Source of the DNA: Streptosporangium sp. NBC_01495
Lineage (GTDB): Bacteria; Actinomycetota; Actinomycetes; Streptosporangiales; Streptosporangiaceae
Assembly (NCBI RefSeq): GCF_036250735.1
Contig: NZ_CP109430.1
Location: 8,556,001-8,620,000 of the forward strand
Direction of reading: 5' to 3'
Length of the DNA: 64,000 bases
Shown: positions 15,897-24,430 of the stretch, one piece after another
How positions within the stretch are numbered: position 1 is the first letter of the stretch
How the letters are laid out: the number at the start of each line of letters is the position of its first letter
Position numbers and translations under genes: made by a program
Notes under the pieces: model-generated
What the model was told of the DNA's origin: nothing
Seen by the model: the letters and a program-made list of their open reading frames with translations, nothing else
Database searches by the model: none

Positions 15897-17306
15897 GTGT
15901 CCGTGAGAGAGCTCGACTTCGACTCCTGTTACCGCGCGGTGGCCGCGAGGGACGCCCGGTTCGACGGGCGGTTCTACACGGCGGTCACCTCCACCAACAT
16001 CTACTGCCGGCCGATCTGCCCGGCCCGCACTCCGTCCACCCGCAACGTGCGGTTCTACCGCCACGCGGCCTCCGCCGAGGCGGCCGGGTTCCGGCCGTGC
16101 AAGCGGTGCCGGCCCGAGCTGAGTCCCGGCGATCCCGGCTGGGACCACCGGGGCGACCTGATCGGCCGGGCGCTCCGGCTGATCGACGAGGGCGTGGCGG
16201 ACGACGGCGGGATGACCCGGCTGGCCGGGCGGCTGCACATCACCGGACGGCACCTGCACCGGCTGTTCACCACGGAGATCGGCGTGGGCCCGCTCGCCGT
16301 GGCGAGGACCAAGCGCCTGCTGCTGGCCAAGCAGCTGCTCACCGAGACCGGGCTGCCGATCGTCGACGTGGCGTTCGCGTCGGGCTTCGGCAGCGTCCGC
16401 CAGTTCAACGCGACCATGAAGGACACCTACGGCTTCACCCCCGGCGAGCTGCGGGCGACGACGGGGAGCAGGCCCGGCGTGTGCGGCGACGCCCTGACCC
16501 TGCGGCTGCACCGCAGGGAGCCCTACGACGCCGCGACCCTGATGCGGTTCCTGGGGGCGCGGGCGATCCCGGGGCTGGAACACGTGGACGACACGTCCTA
16601 CCGCCGCGCCGTCCCCGGCGGCACGATCACCCTCACCCCCGGCCCCGGCCACGTACGGCTGGACGTGAGCGTCGACGACACCCGCCACCTGGCCAGGATC
16701 GTCGCCCGCTGCCGCCGCCTCCTCGACCTCGACGCGGACCCCGAGGCCATCTCCTCGGCCCTCGGCGAGACCTCGCTGGGACCGCTCGTCGCCGCCCGCC
16801 CGGGACTGCGCGTGCCCGGCGCCTGGGACGGCTTCGAGGTGGCCGTCCGCGCCGTGATCGGCCAGCAGATCTCCGTCGCGGGCGCCCGTACCATCCTCGG
16901 CCGCGTCACGGCCAGGGCCGGGCGCCCCACCGGCAGGGAGGGGCTCACCCACCTGTTCCCGACCGCGGAGGAGCTCGCCGAGGCCGATCTCGGCGGGCTG
17001 GGCCTCACCGGGCGGCGGGTCGCGACGCTGAAGGCGCTCGCCGCGAGGGTGGCGGGCGGCGAGATCGACCTGGACGGCGCGCAGGAGCCCGCGCGGGCGG
17101 CGGCCGGGCTGCTGGAGGTTCCCGGGATCGGGCCGTGGACCTCCGGCTACATCGCGCTGCGGGCGCTGCGCGACCCGGACGCCTGGCCGGGCGGAGACCT
17201 CGGCCTGCGGCGGGCCATGGCCTGCCTGGGCATCCCCGAAAATCACATCGAGCGGTGGCGTCCCTGGCGGGCGTACGCCGCGCTGCACCTTTGGAGCTCG
17301 GAATGA
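15897..17306 (+). CDS. alkA: AdaA-AlkA fusion: methyl-phosphotriester sensor/activator and 3-methyladenine DNA glycosylase
   Basis: Alkylation-damage protein of 469 residues. The N-terminal Ada zinc domain has four cysteines (Cys37 and Cys41 in YCRPIC; Cys68 and Cys71 in PCKRC); Cys37 would accept a methyl group from phosphotriesters. An AraC-type HTH follows (about residues 85-185, ending YGFTPGELR). The C-terminal half is AlkA-like: N-domain, then the HhH LLEVPGIGPWTSGY and catalytic Asp in WPGGDLGLR. A similar fusion next to ogt is known in mycobacteria. The start is GTG 15897. It overlaps ogt by four bases (ATGA). Confidence 0.93.
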   Translation: MSVRELDFDSCYRAVAARDARFDGRFYTAVTSTNIYCRPICPARTPSTRNVRFYRHAASAEAAGFRPCKRCRPELSPGDPGWDHRGDLIGRALRLIDEGVADDGGMTRLAGRLHITGRHLHRLFTTEIGVGPLAVARTKRLLLAKQLLTETGLPIVDVAFASGFGSVRQFNATMKDTYGFTPGELRATTGSRPGVCGDALTLRLHRREPYDAATLMRFLGARAIPGLEHVDDTSYRRAVPGGTITLTPGPGHVRLDVSVDDTRHLARIVARCRRLLDLDADPEAISSALGETSLGPLVAARPGLRVPGAWDGFEVAVRAVIGQQISVAGARTILGRVTARAGRPTGREGLTHLFPTAEELAEADLGGLGLTGRRVATLKALAARVAGGEIDLDGAQEPARAAAGLLEVPGIGPWTSGYIALRALRDPDAWPGGDLGLRRAMACLGIPENHIERWRPWRAYAALHLWSSE

Positions 17307-17854
17307 TAGAGGCACAGGTTCTCGACACCCCGGCCGGCCCGCTGGCCATGCTCGCCCGCGAGGGCGTGCTGCTGGCCGCGGGCTTCACCACCACGGGGCC
17401 GGAGGAGATGTTCGCGCGGCTCTCCCCGGAGCTGCGCGCCGAAGGGCTCACCCTCACCGGCGACCTGGGCGGACCGGCACGGGCGGTACGCGACTACCTG
17501 GACGGCGACCTGACCGCCCTCGACGCGGTGCCGGTGGAACAGCCGGGCACGCCCACCCGGCAGCGGCTGCTCACCGCCCTGCGCCAGGTGCCCGCGGGCG
17601 TCACGATCAGCTACGCCGAGCTCGCCGAGCGGGCGGGGCTGCCCAGGACCGCGGCCAGGGCCGCGGGTTCCGCGTGCGCGCGGAACCTGATCGCGCCCTT
17701 CGTCCCCTGCCACCGCGTCCTGCCGTCCACCGGCGGGTTCGGCGGCTACTACTACGGCACCCCGGTCAAGCAGTGGCTGCTCACCCACGAGGGGGCACCG
17801 GCCGCCGAACGGCTCCGGGGCCGGGAGGAGGCCGGCCGGCCGGTCTCGCCGTGA
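17303..17854 (+). CDS. ogt: Methylated-DNA--protein-cysteine methyltransferase
   Basis: Suicide repair protein that removes methyl from O6-methylguanine onto Cys136 in FVPCHRVL. The 183 residues include the helix-turn-helix ISYAELAERAG and the asparagine hinge region SACARNLIAPF. The start ATG overlaps the alkA stop, giving a two-gene adaptive-response operon likely switched on by the methylated Ada domain of its neighbour. Confidence 0.95.
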   Translation: MIEAQVLDTPAGPLAMLAREGVLLAAGFTTTGPEEMFARLSPELRAEGLTLTGDLGGPARAVRDYLDGDLTALDAVPVEQPGTPTRQRLLTALRQVPAGVTISYAELAERAGLPRTAARAAGSACARNLIAPFVPCHRVLPSTGGFGGYYYGTPVKQWLLTHEGAPAAERLRGREEAGRPVSP

Positions 17855-17881
17855 CCGGTCAGAGGTACGCGGCCGGCCCGG

Positions 17882-18061
17882 ACCGCTGACCGGCCCTCCC
17901 GGCCGTGCCCCGCACCTCGCCCACGGGGACGTCACGGGTGGCCCCGACGTCGACCGGGTCGTAGGCGGGGAACCGCTAACCGGTCTTCTCGACCGTGCTC
18001 TGCACCTCGCCCACGGGGACGTCACGGGTGGCCCCGACCTGGACCGGCTCGTAGACGAAGG
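17882..18061. repeat. 90-bp tandem duplication over the 3' end of the exported-protein gene
   Basis: 17972-18061 (coding end plus stop) and 17882-17971 (now non-coding) are diverged copies offset by exactly 90 bp. A shared stretch of 37 bp (17912-17948 and 18002-18038) differs at no position. The outer copy has CAG where the inner one has the TAG stop. Confidence 0.88.
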
Positions 18062-18881
18062 GCACCACGTCGTCCTCGACGTCGATCTCCCAGGCCGAGG
18101 TGACCTCCAGCACGTAGACGCCACGCGGCTGGTCGACCGAGGCCCGTAGATAGTTCACACCACAGGTGAACTTGGCGCCCTTCTTGTACGGCGTGCCGCT
18201 CTGGCCGCACCCCCCGGTCTCGACCGTCGCCCGGTCGTCGGTGGTGCCCGACTTGATCTCGATGTCCGTGAGGTTGGCGGTCACGGTGGCACTCATGACC
18301 CCGGGCAGCGTCGCGGTCACGGACCTGGTGGTCTCGCCGACGTCGCCCAGCCAGACCCAGGTCGGCAGGTTGACGTAGCTCTTGACGTCCGGATTGAGCT
18401 CGATCTTCGGCTCGGGCACGGTGAGCGCGGCACGGGCGATGTCCACGAGATCCTCTATGGTGAGCCCGTTGGGCGGGGTGGTGCCGGGCTCCACCCATAC
18501 GAACGGCGCCAGGTCGAGGCTGCAGGCCGAGCCCTTCGGGTCGCTCCCGTTGTAGGCCGGGGTCCACCAGGATCCCTCCTGGCCGATCTTGTCCTTGAAC
18601 TGCTCGAGGAACTGCCGGTATCTCTCCCTGCTGACCTCGTCCCCCTGCCACGCCTCCGGATTGTTGAATCGCTGCAGCATGCCGACGGCGCTGTCATCGG
18701 GCTCGTACCAGCAGGGGCGCTTGAGCTGGTAACCGTCGCTCTTGCCGCTGAGCCCGGTCCCGGTGAGGACGATCTTGGAGTTCTCCAGGTGGACCCCGGC
18801 GGTCGACCCGTCCTGAAAGCCCTCGCCATAGGGGCCGGGATCGAGCAGCAGCAACCCCGCAATGATGACGTTCGCGATCAT
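17976..18881 (-). CDS. Exported protein of the Tad locus, unknown function
   Basis: 301 residues with a short N-terminal hydrophobic segment (MIANVIIAGLLLLD) and no further membrane helix; probably exported and beta-rich. Cysteines are few (CWYEP, CSLDL, GGCG, FTCGV). I chose ATG 18881 because it overlaps the upstream stop (ATGA) and AAGGG lies nine bases before it; ATG 18890 is three codons longer but has no spacing to that site. I do not recognise the family. Coupling to the lipoprotein and co-direction with the Tad genes suggest a role on the cell surface. The 3' end is duplicated (17882-18061). Confidence 0.75.
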   Translation of the reverse strand: MIANVIIAGLLLLDPGPYGEGFQDGSTAGVHLENSKIVLTGTGLSGKSDGYQLKRPCWYEPDDSAVGMLQRFNNPEAWQGDEVSRERYRQFLEQFKDKIGQEGSWWTPAYNGSDPKGSACSLDLAPFVWVEPGTTPPNGLTIEDLVDIARAALTVPEPKIELNPDVKSYVNLPTWVWLGDVGETTRSVTATLPGVMSATVTANLTDIEIKSGTTDDRATVETGGCGQSGTPYKKGAKFTCGVNYLRASVDQPRGVYVLEVTSAWEIDVEDDVVPFVYEPVQVGATRDVPVGEVQSTVEKTG

Positions 18882-19603
18882 CGAAGACATCCCTTCGCGC
18901 GTTCACTGGGAAGTACCGCGTGGCGGAACATCGCGATCCGCCATACCCCGTCGTCGCCCCGCCGCATGCCCGCGCTCTGGAGGAAGGGCTCGCGCGTCCA
19001 TTTGGACTGGCGGCGGGCCTTCGTGCCGGTCGTCGTGTCGATCATCTGCATCCCGCTCTGGTCGACGCACACGTCCAGCTGGGCCCCGCGTCCGACGAGC
19101 GCGCTGACGTTCAGCGCGTAGAGCCGAGCGGTCCCGCGTACCGAACGGTGCTCGTCGAGGAACCGCTGCCTCCAGGACAACACGTCGTTGACCACCACCA
19201 TCTCCAGGTTGGAGAGGTAGGTGGTGTCACCGCCCCCGCTCACGACGGCCTTGAAGGACCCGGCGTAGAAGTCGCGGAAGACCTCGATCATCGCTTTCGT
19301 GTTCGCGTCCGGCGCGGCCGGCCACTCGACCACCACCTTCGTGCCCGGCGCGACCCTGACCGTCTCCGTCCTCGGCCCCGGCGCCTCCCCGGTCGCGGAA
19401 CGTCGCGGGGAGGCGGTCGCGGGGGCGTCGGCGTCGGCGTCGGCGTCGGCGGAAAGATCCATGGGGACGAACGGCTTGGTCTCCGGCGGGGCACAGGCCG
19501 GAAGGACGAGGGCCGGAAGCAGGGCCAGCGCGATCACAGCACGCATACGGATCACGCTAGGAGTGCCTGCCTGCCGAAACCACCGATATGCACGATTCGG
19601 CAT
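18878..19603 (-). CDS. Putative lipoprotein of the Tad locus
   Basis: 241 residues. The start ATG 19603 has GGAGGAGG just upstream; a second ATG at 19546 is the classic signal start. The signal ends VLPAC, a fair lipobox, so the protein should be anchored to the outer face of the membrane. An Asp-Ala repeat (DADADADA, about residues 52-59) links to a domain of about 160 residues with mixed alpha/beta character, resembling SnoaL/NTF2-like accessory domains in DFYAGSFKAVV and WRIAMFRHAV. That resemblance is weak. Overlaps the downstream gene by four bases. Confidence 0.75.
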   Translation of the reverse strand: MPNRAYRWFRQAGTPSVIRMRAVIALALLPALVLPACAPPETKPFVPMDLSADADADADAPATASPRRSATGEAPGPRTETVRVAPGTKVVVEWPAAPDANTKAMIEVFRDFYAGSFKAVVSGGGDTTYLSNLEMVVVNDVLSWRQRFLDEHRSVRGTARLYALNVSALVGRGAQLDVCVDQSGMQMIDTTTGTKARRQSKWTREPFLQSAGMRRGDDGVWRIAMFRHAVLPSERAKGCLR

Positions 19604-19730
19604 GGCCACCTCCTCCGTCCCGCCTCGTCCGCCGGCACCCGCTCGCCCCGTTCCGGCCCGCTCCGCACCCGCTCGTCGTCTCATGGCCGCCCGTCCACGC
19701 CGGTCCGCCCCGCAGGGCCCGCCGGGCCCG

Positions 19731-22640
19731 TCATGCCGTCGGGGCCGAGCGCATCCGCCACGAGGGCAGCAGCTCGTCGATGAGGGCCTCGGTCTCGGGC
19801 GCCATCCCGCCGCCGTAGGGGTGGGAGGCGGCCCGCCGGTGCAGCGCGTCGACCACGGCGCGCAGGCGGACGGGGTCGGCGGTGAGGTGGGTGGCCCGCA
19901 GCAGGTCGCGCCAGAGCCCCTCGTCGTCCGCGGCGAGCAGCAGCCCGGCACGCACCGCCGCCACGGCCTGGTCGGTCTCGCCGCGGGCCAGCCACACCTC
20001 GCAGAGCCGGTGCGCGGCGTCCGCGACGCCCGCGGTCACGTTGTACTCCAGGTCGTCGGCGGCGAGCCAGGCGTAGCGGCCACGCGGGCGGCCGTTCAGC
20101 AGCGGGCCCCGTACCAGGCCCAGTGCCCGCTCGAGGAGCGCGGGACGCCCGGCGGGGTTGGCGTGCGACTGGCGGACGAGGTCGCGGAAGAGCATCCAGT
20201 CGGTGCGCACCTCGGGGCCGAACCGGAGCCGCCCGGACTCGTCGGCGTAGAGGTTGGGCCGCCCCTGACTGTCGGTGCCCAGCCAGGCGACGACCCTGGC
20301 GATCGTGGCGTCCCTGACCACCGACTGCACGCCCCTGGGCCAGAGGATGCCGCCGAGCACCACCGGGTGGACGCCGCCGGGGTGCGTCGCCAGGTACACG
20401 GCCATCTCGACGGCGATCACGGCCCGTCCCTCCTCCATGGGCGGGGGGCCGACGACCTCGGCGGGGCCGAGGACGCGCACCTCGACCGAGGGCGTTTGCG
20501 TGACGGGCTCAGGCTCGTCGGAAAGCGGCTCGCCCTCCAGCCGCTCGGCCGCCAGGAACAGGTCGATCAGCGCCCGGTACTGGCGGCGGGGCAGCAGCTG
20601 CGCGGCCACGTCGAAGCCGAGCGCGTCCACCTCGGCACGGCCCTCCTCGGTGATCGTCCAGTTCCAGGTGGCGTGCGGCACGTCGCCCGCGATGACGTAC
20701 CCGGCGGCGGTCCTGACGCCCTTCCTGGCGAGCAGCGCCAGGCGGCGGCCCTCCTCGGGGGTGGGGGCGATCGCGGACAGCAGGTAGTGCGGCGCGGCGA
20801 CCGGGTCGGCGGCGCGCCCGTGGATCCGGCCGGTGAGCACCTCACCGCCGTGATCGCGCCCTCCGGCCTCCAGCTCGGGCAGGATCTCCGCCAGACCGCC
20901 CACGTACCTGATCCGATCGGAGGCGATCACGGTCAGCTCCTCGCCGAAGCCGACCAGCGTGACGCGCATCCGGTCCGACCAGCGGTTGGTGGCGAGCTCC
21001 ACGGCGAGCGCGGCCAGGGCCGCGGTGGTGTGCGGGCCGCTGATGCTGATCGGCCCGTGGGCGGCCTCCAGGTCGACGAGCACCCGGCCCTCACCGTTGG
21101 AACCGAGCGAGACCAGCCCCGGGTACGGAGCGGGCGCGTCGGCGAGCGCCCGCTCGTCGAGCATCCGGCCCTCGTGCGCGGGAAGCCGCCAGACCTGGCC
21201 GCCGTCGTGGGCGGTCCAGGGCGCGGGCGCGTCGGGGTCGGGCGGGTGGATCCACAGGTCGAGGGTCTGCGGCGACAGGTGGGCGGCGTAAACCGTGGGC
21301 GGGACGCGGTTCTGGGCGGCGAGGGACCTGCCGAGGAGCCGGAGGCCGACGTCGAGCATCCGGCTGCCGGGGGCGTCGGCGCCGAGCCTGAGCGCGAGCT
21401 CGGCCTGGGCGGCGTCGTCCCTGGGCCGGGTGATCCGGTGCCCGAACGCCCGGTGCCAGAGCTGCTGCCTGCGCCTGCGTCCGAGGGCGGCCAGCAGTCC
21501 CGCCGCCGCCAGCGAGGCCCCCGCCAGGTAGTCGAGCATCCCCAGCCCGGTGTCCTGCCCGCTCTCGGCGGGTTCCGCCACCGCCGGCGGGTCTCGCGGC
21601 TCCACCTGCCCGGGGTCCTGCCGCCCGCTGTCGGGTACTGTGACGGGCGCCGTGTCGGGCACGGTGTGCGGGGGGCGCTCAGCGGGCACCGGGTCGCGGG
21701 AGGTGTCCCTGCGCTCCGGTGCCGGGCCGGTCTCCCGCGTCCCGTCGGCGCCGATCCTCTCACCGGCTCTTTCTCGGGGGTCGGCGACCTCGGGCGCGGG
21801 CTCCGCCGGAAGGTCCGCGCGGCCGGGGGTGAAGGTCTGGGTACGGCCGTCCAGCTCCACCGGCTTGTCCCGGTGGTCCTTGAGGGTGTCGTCGCGCGGC
21901 TGGGAGGCCGGGACGATGTGGATGTTGCGCGCGTCGTCCGGCATGTCCAGGACCCAGCCGGGCCTGATCAGGTCGGCCATGTGGAGGCGGCTGCCGTCGG
22001 GCTGCTCCTTGTGCTGGTTGAGCCGGTAGATCTCCGGATACCGGCGCCCGTCGCCCAGGCACTTCTCCGCGATCTCCCACAGGCTCTCGTGGTGGCGCCC
22101 GTGCGGCGGCTGCACCACGTAGACCTTCTTGGCCTTGCGCACCGGCTCCAGCTCGGCCCGCTCGTCGGCGGCCGGGCCGGACGTCGACGACAGTCCGGTG
22201 GCGACGACGCTGGGACCGGCGGGCGGCAGGCTGGTCAGCTTCGCGATCGGCAGGGCCACCGCCGAGACGGTGAACAGCAGCATCGCCGCCGAGACCAGCC
22301 GGTTGGCGAACATCTGCGTGCCGCCGGAGAGCGGCACCCGGGCCGGCATGCCGACCCGGCGCAGCCCGGCGTAGATCTCGACCAGCACGCAGACCACCAG
22401 CTGCAGCCACGCGAGCCAGACCAGCAGCACGAGGATCGCGACGATCGTGCTCGTACCCACCTGGCTGGTCAGCAGGTCGAGGTTGAGCAGCTCGGGCGGG
22501 AGCGGCGGCCCGGCCAGCCGGAACAGGGCGTAGGGGACCCCCGCGATGAGCGCGACCAGGACGGCCAGCGCGCCGAGACCCGCCAGCAGGTCTCCCGGTG
22601 TGCGCCTGGCCTTGATGCGCGCGGGCTGTCGCGTGGGCAT
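19731..22640 (-). CDS. Large membrane protein with LysM and bacterial transcriptional-activator (BTAD) regions
   Basis: 969 residues. Three transmembrane helices lie in the first 150 residues. A LysM-type module (KVYVVQPPHGRHHESLWEIA to YRLNQHK) follows, then a Pro/Asp-rich stretch, another membrane helix near LDYLAGASLAAAGLLAALGR, a long alpha/beta region, and at the C-terminus a winged-helix plus TPR-like BTAD module (VRVLGPAEVVGP; LVRGPLLNGRPRGRYAWLA). ATG 22640 has GGAGGGAG before it. Similar LysM-BTAD proteins accompany Tad loci in streptomycetes. A link between wall sensing and gene control is inference. Confidence 0.85.
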   Translation of the reverse strand: MPTRQPARIKARRTPGDLLAGLGALAVLVALIAGVPYALFRLAGPPLPPELLNLDLLTSQVGTSTIVAILVLLVWLAWLQLVVCVLVEIYAGLRRVGMPARVPLSGGTQMFANRLVSAAMLLFTVSAVALPIAKLTSLPPAGPSVVATGLSSTSGPAADERAELEPVRKAKKVYVVQPPHGRHHESLWEIAEKCLGDGRRYPEIYRLNQHKEQPDGSRLHMADLIRPGWVLDMPDDARNIHIVPASQPRDDTLKDHRDKPVELDGRTQTFTPGRADLPAEPAPEVADPRERAGERIGADGTRETGPAPERRDTSRDPVPAERPPHTVPDTAPVTVPDSGRQDPGQVEPRDPPAVAEPAESGQDTGLGMLDYLAGASLAAAGLLAALGRRRRQQLWHRAFGHRITRPRDDAAQAELALRLGADAPGSRMLDVGLRLLGRSLAAQNRVPPTVYAAHLSPQTLDLWIHPPDPDAPAPWTAHDGGQVWRLPAHEGRMLDERALADAPAPYPGLVSLGSNGEGRVLVDLEAAHGPISISGPHTTAALAALAVELATNRWSDRMRVTLVGFGEELTVIASDRIRYVGGLAEILPELEAGGRDHGGEVLTGRIHGRAADPVAAPHYLLSAIAPTPEEGRRLALLARKGVRTAAGYVIAGDVPHATWNWTITEEGRAEVDALGFDVAAQLLPRRQYRALIDLFLAAERLEGEPLSDEPEPVTQTPSVEVRVLGPAEVVGPPPMEEGRAVIAVEMAVYLATHPGGVHPVVLGGILWPRGVQSVVRDATIARVVAWLGTDSQGRPNLYADESGRLRFGPEVRTDWMLFRDLVRQSHANPAGRPALLERALGLVRGPLLNGRPRGRYAWLAADDLEYNVTAGVADAAHRLCEVWLARGETDQAVAAVRAGLLLAADDEGLWRDLLRATHLTADPVRLRAVVDALHRRAASHPYGGGMAPETEALIDELLPSWRMRSAPTA

Positions 22641-22692
22641 TCGTCTCCCTCCCCGTCCAGATTCGTCCTCGGTCAACCGGTGGGCCGGCGAT

Positions 22693-23151
22693 TCACGGCA
22701 ATTGGTCTTCCCCGATGTCCGGCCCGGCCGTGGCCTGGGCCTCCATGTCCGAGCCGGGGAAGCCGAAGGCGGACAGGAAGAACGCCTTCCAGGTGACGGA
22801 GACGTTCACGGTGACCTCGGCCTCGCCGCCGCCGAGCGCGCACTCCGTGAGCCGTACGTCGCCGCCGCCGTGGGCGGAGACGATCTCCTCGGCCTGCGCG
22901 CAGGTCTCCCCCTCCCCCAGCAGCCGGGCCTGGCCGGTGGCGCGCAGGTGCTCGACGTCGATCTCGTCGGCGGCGGCCCTCGCGGCCTGCTCGGCGACGT
23001 CGGCCGCGCGCAGCCGGGCGTTGATGGCGGCCCCGCCGTCGACGAGCAGCCCGGCCAGCAGGAACACCACCACCGAGAAGATCACCGTGAAGATCGACAT
23101 CGACCCCCGCTGCGCCCGGGTCGCGGGAGGGGACGGGTCCGCGGGGTTCAC
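22693..23151 (-). CDS. TadE/TadG-like pilus assembly protein (third of three)
   Basis: Small protein with one N-terminal membrane helix (SIFTVIFSVVVFLLAGLLVD) followed by GGAAINARLRAADVAEQAARAAADE, the pattern of Flp-pilus pseudopilins. Four in-frame GTG codons (23151, 23187, 23223, 23259) each sit in a 36-bp repeat with its own ribosome-like sequence. I use 23151 because it gives the short N-terminus usual for the family. Start at 23259 would overlap the upstream stop (GTGA) and give 188 residues instead of 152. Last gene before the LysM-BTAD gene. Confidence 0.8.
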   Translation of the reverse strand: MNPADPSPPATRAQRGSMSIFTVIFSVVVFLLAGLLVDGGAAINARLRAADVAEQAARAAADEIDVEHLRATGQARLLGEGETCAQAEEIVSAHGGGDVRLTECALGGGEAEVTVNVSVTWKAFFLSAFGFPGSDMEAQATAGPDIGEDQLP

Positions 23152-23290
23152 TCCTCGCCCCTCGGGAAGTGCTCCGGCGGGGTTCACCGCCCGACCCTCC
23201 GGGCCTGCTTCGGCGGTGCTCACTCCTCGCCCCTTGGGAAGTGCTTCGGCGGTGCTCACTCCTCGACCCTCCGGAACTGCTCCAGCGGGA
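23147..23290. repeat. Four 36-bp units over a TadE stop / TadG start junction
   Basis: Units at 23147, 23183, 23219 and 23255 are direct 36-bp repeats. Each carries a GTGA on the minus strand preceded by a GGGGCGAGGA- or GGGTCG-type sequence. Units 1 and 3, and 2 and 4, are most alike, suggesting a 72-bp doubling. Confidence 0.88.
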
Positions 23291-23678
23291 CCACCGAGTC
23301 GCCCTTGATGTCCTTGGCCGCGCCGAAGCCCAGGAACTCCAGGTCCAGGGAGCAGGTCACCTCGGCGTGGACCCGGCCCCCCTCCTGCCAGGTCGTACCG
23401 GACAGGCTGACCTCGGGCTCGCACTCGCCCGACAGGGCTCCGCGGGCCGCCTCGTCCGCCGCGCTCTCGGCGTCGGACAGGGTGCGCTCGACGGAGGCGG
23501 CCCTGGCGGCGTCCCTGGCGGCGCCGTTGACCTCGCCCTGGGCCTCCACCACCCTCCCCGCGCCCACCAGGAACAGCAGGAACAGCAGGAAGACCGGGGC
23601 CAGCAGCACCGTCTCGGCGCTGAGCGACCCGCGGTCGTCCCGGGCCCCGCGCGTCGACCTGGACGTCAAGGGGATCAC
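23256..23678 (-). CDS. TadE-like pseudopilin (second of three)
   Basis: 140 residues from GTG 23678, which overlaps the previous stop (GTGA). RGSLSAETVLLAPVFLLFLLFLVGAGR is the TadE signature: a basic N-tail, Ser-Ala-Glu and one long helix, then GEVNGAARDAARAAS. Two later cysteines (GECEPE, VTCSLD) could form a disulfide outside the cell. It would be processed and assembled with the Flp pilin at the Tad machine. Confidence 0.87.
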   Translation of the reverse strand: MIPLTSRSTRGARDDRGSLSAETVLLAPVFLLFLLFLVGAGRVVEAQGEVNGAARDAARAASVERTLSDAESAADEAARGALSGECEPEVSLSGTTWQEGGRVHAEVTCSLDLEFLGFGAAKDIKGDSVVPLEQFRRVEE

Positions 23679-24190
23679 TCGCACCCTTCGCTCCCGTCGT
23701 CGGGACGGAAGCACTCGATGGGACCGCCGAAGCGCGCGGTGACGGTGAACGTGGTGGACGGCAGCAGCGGGACGACCTGGACCGCCGAGGCGGTCACCTC
23801 GACCCCCCGCTGGTCGCCCTCCTCCCAGGCCGTGACCGTGGCGCCTTCGAGGAGTTTCGGGCCGACGGTCCGGATCAGCTCCTGGGCGCGGGACTCGGCG
23901 TCCTGCTGCCAGGACTCGGTGTCGGCCCGCGCGAGCCGCGCACCCTCCCTGGCCGCGGCGTCGGCGATCTGGCGTCCGTGGAACCAGAGGGCGGACTGCA
24001 CGATGAGCAGGATGACGACGAGCACCACCGGCATGATGATCGCCAGCTCGACGACCGTGGCACCGCGCTCACCGCCGCGCTCACCGGCGCCGGAGCGCCC
24101 GCCGCGCCGCGGTCTCCCCTTCCGGTCGCGCTCACCGTCACGGTCCCGGTTCGGCCGGTCGTGGCGCCGGGCGCGCTCACGGGTCTCCAA
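23675..24190 (-). CDS. TadE-like pseudopilin (first of three)
   Basis: 171 residues from TTG 24190, overlapping the pilin gene by 14 bases. A very basic N-terminal 45 residues (Arg-rich) precede GATVVELAIIMPVVLVVILL, the TadE helix with its Glu, and FHGRQIADAAAREGARLA. The TTG start is provisional, but no better start keeps the basic tail in frame. Probable minor pilin of the Flp system. Confidence 0.83.
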   Translation of the reverse strand: METRERARRHDRPNRDRDGERDRKGRPRRGGRSGAGERGGERGATVVELAIIMPVVLVVILLIVQSALWFHGRQIADAAAREGARLARADTESWQQDAESRAQELIRTVGPKLLEGATVTAWEEGDQRGVEVTASAVQVVPLLPSTTFTVTARFGGPIECFRPDDGSEGCE

Positions 24191-24428
24191 GTTCGCCGCC
24201 CCCGCCCCCGCCGCCCCCGCCTCCGCCGAACTGGGTGGAGATCTCGGCCTGCTTCCCCTCGACGAGGGTCTTGATGAGGGTGGCGAGTCCGAGCGCCACC
24301 CCGGCGATGATGGCCGTGATGATGACCCATTCGACGGCGGAGGCGCCCCGGGTGGGGGCGCTGCGCGCCTTCTCGATCCGGACGCTCAGAACGGCGGCCG
24401 CGTAGACGATCCACGGATGGCTCAGCAT
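24177..24428 (-). CDS. Flp-type (type IVb) pilin with poly-glycine tail
   Basis: 83 residues. After a leader comes RGASAVEWVIITAIIAGVAL: a prepilin site Gly/Ala with Glu at position +5, then the hydrophobic assembly helix. The mature protein would be about 55 residues, as for Flp pilins. It ends in a run of about eleven glycines then ELGDP, encoded by a GGC/GGG tract (24190-24230). Major subunit of the Tad pilus is the likely role. It lies between tadC and the TadE genes. Confidence 0.83.
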   Translation of the reverse strand: MLSHPWIVYAAAVLSVRIEKARSAPTRGASAVEWVIITAIIAGVALGLATLIKTLVEGKQAEISTQFGGGGGGGGGGGELGDP

Positions 24429-24430
24429 GG

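Noticed and set aside
19299..22796. 1165-codon plus-strand frame opposite the LysM-BTAD gene
   Set aside because: Antisense to a well supported membrane protein and spans several real genes; low-complexity shadow.
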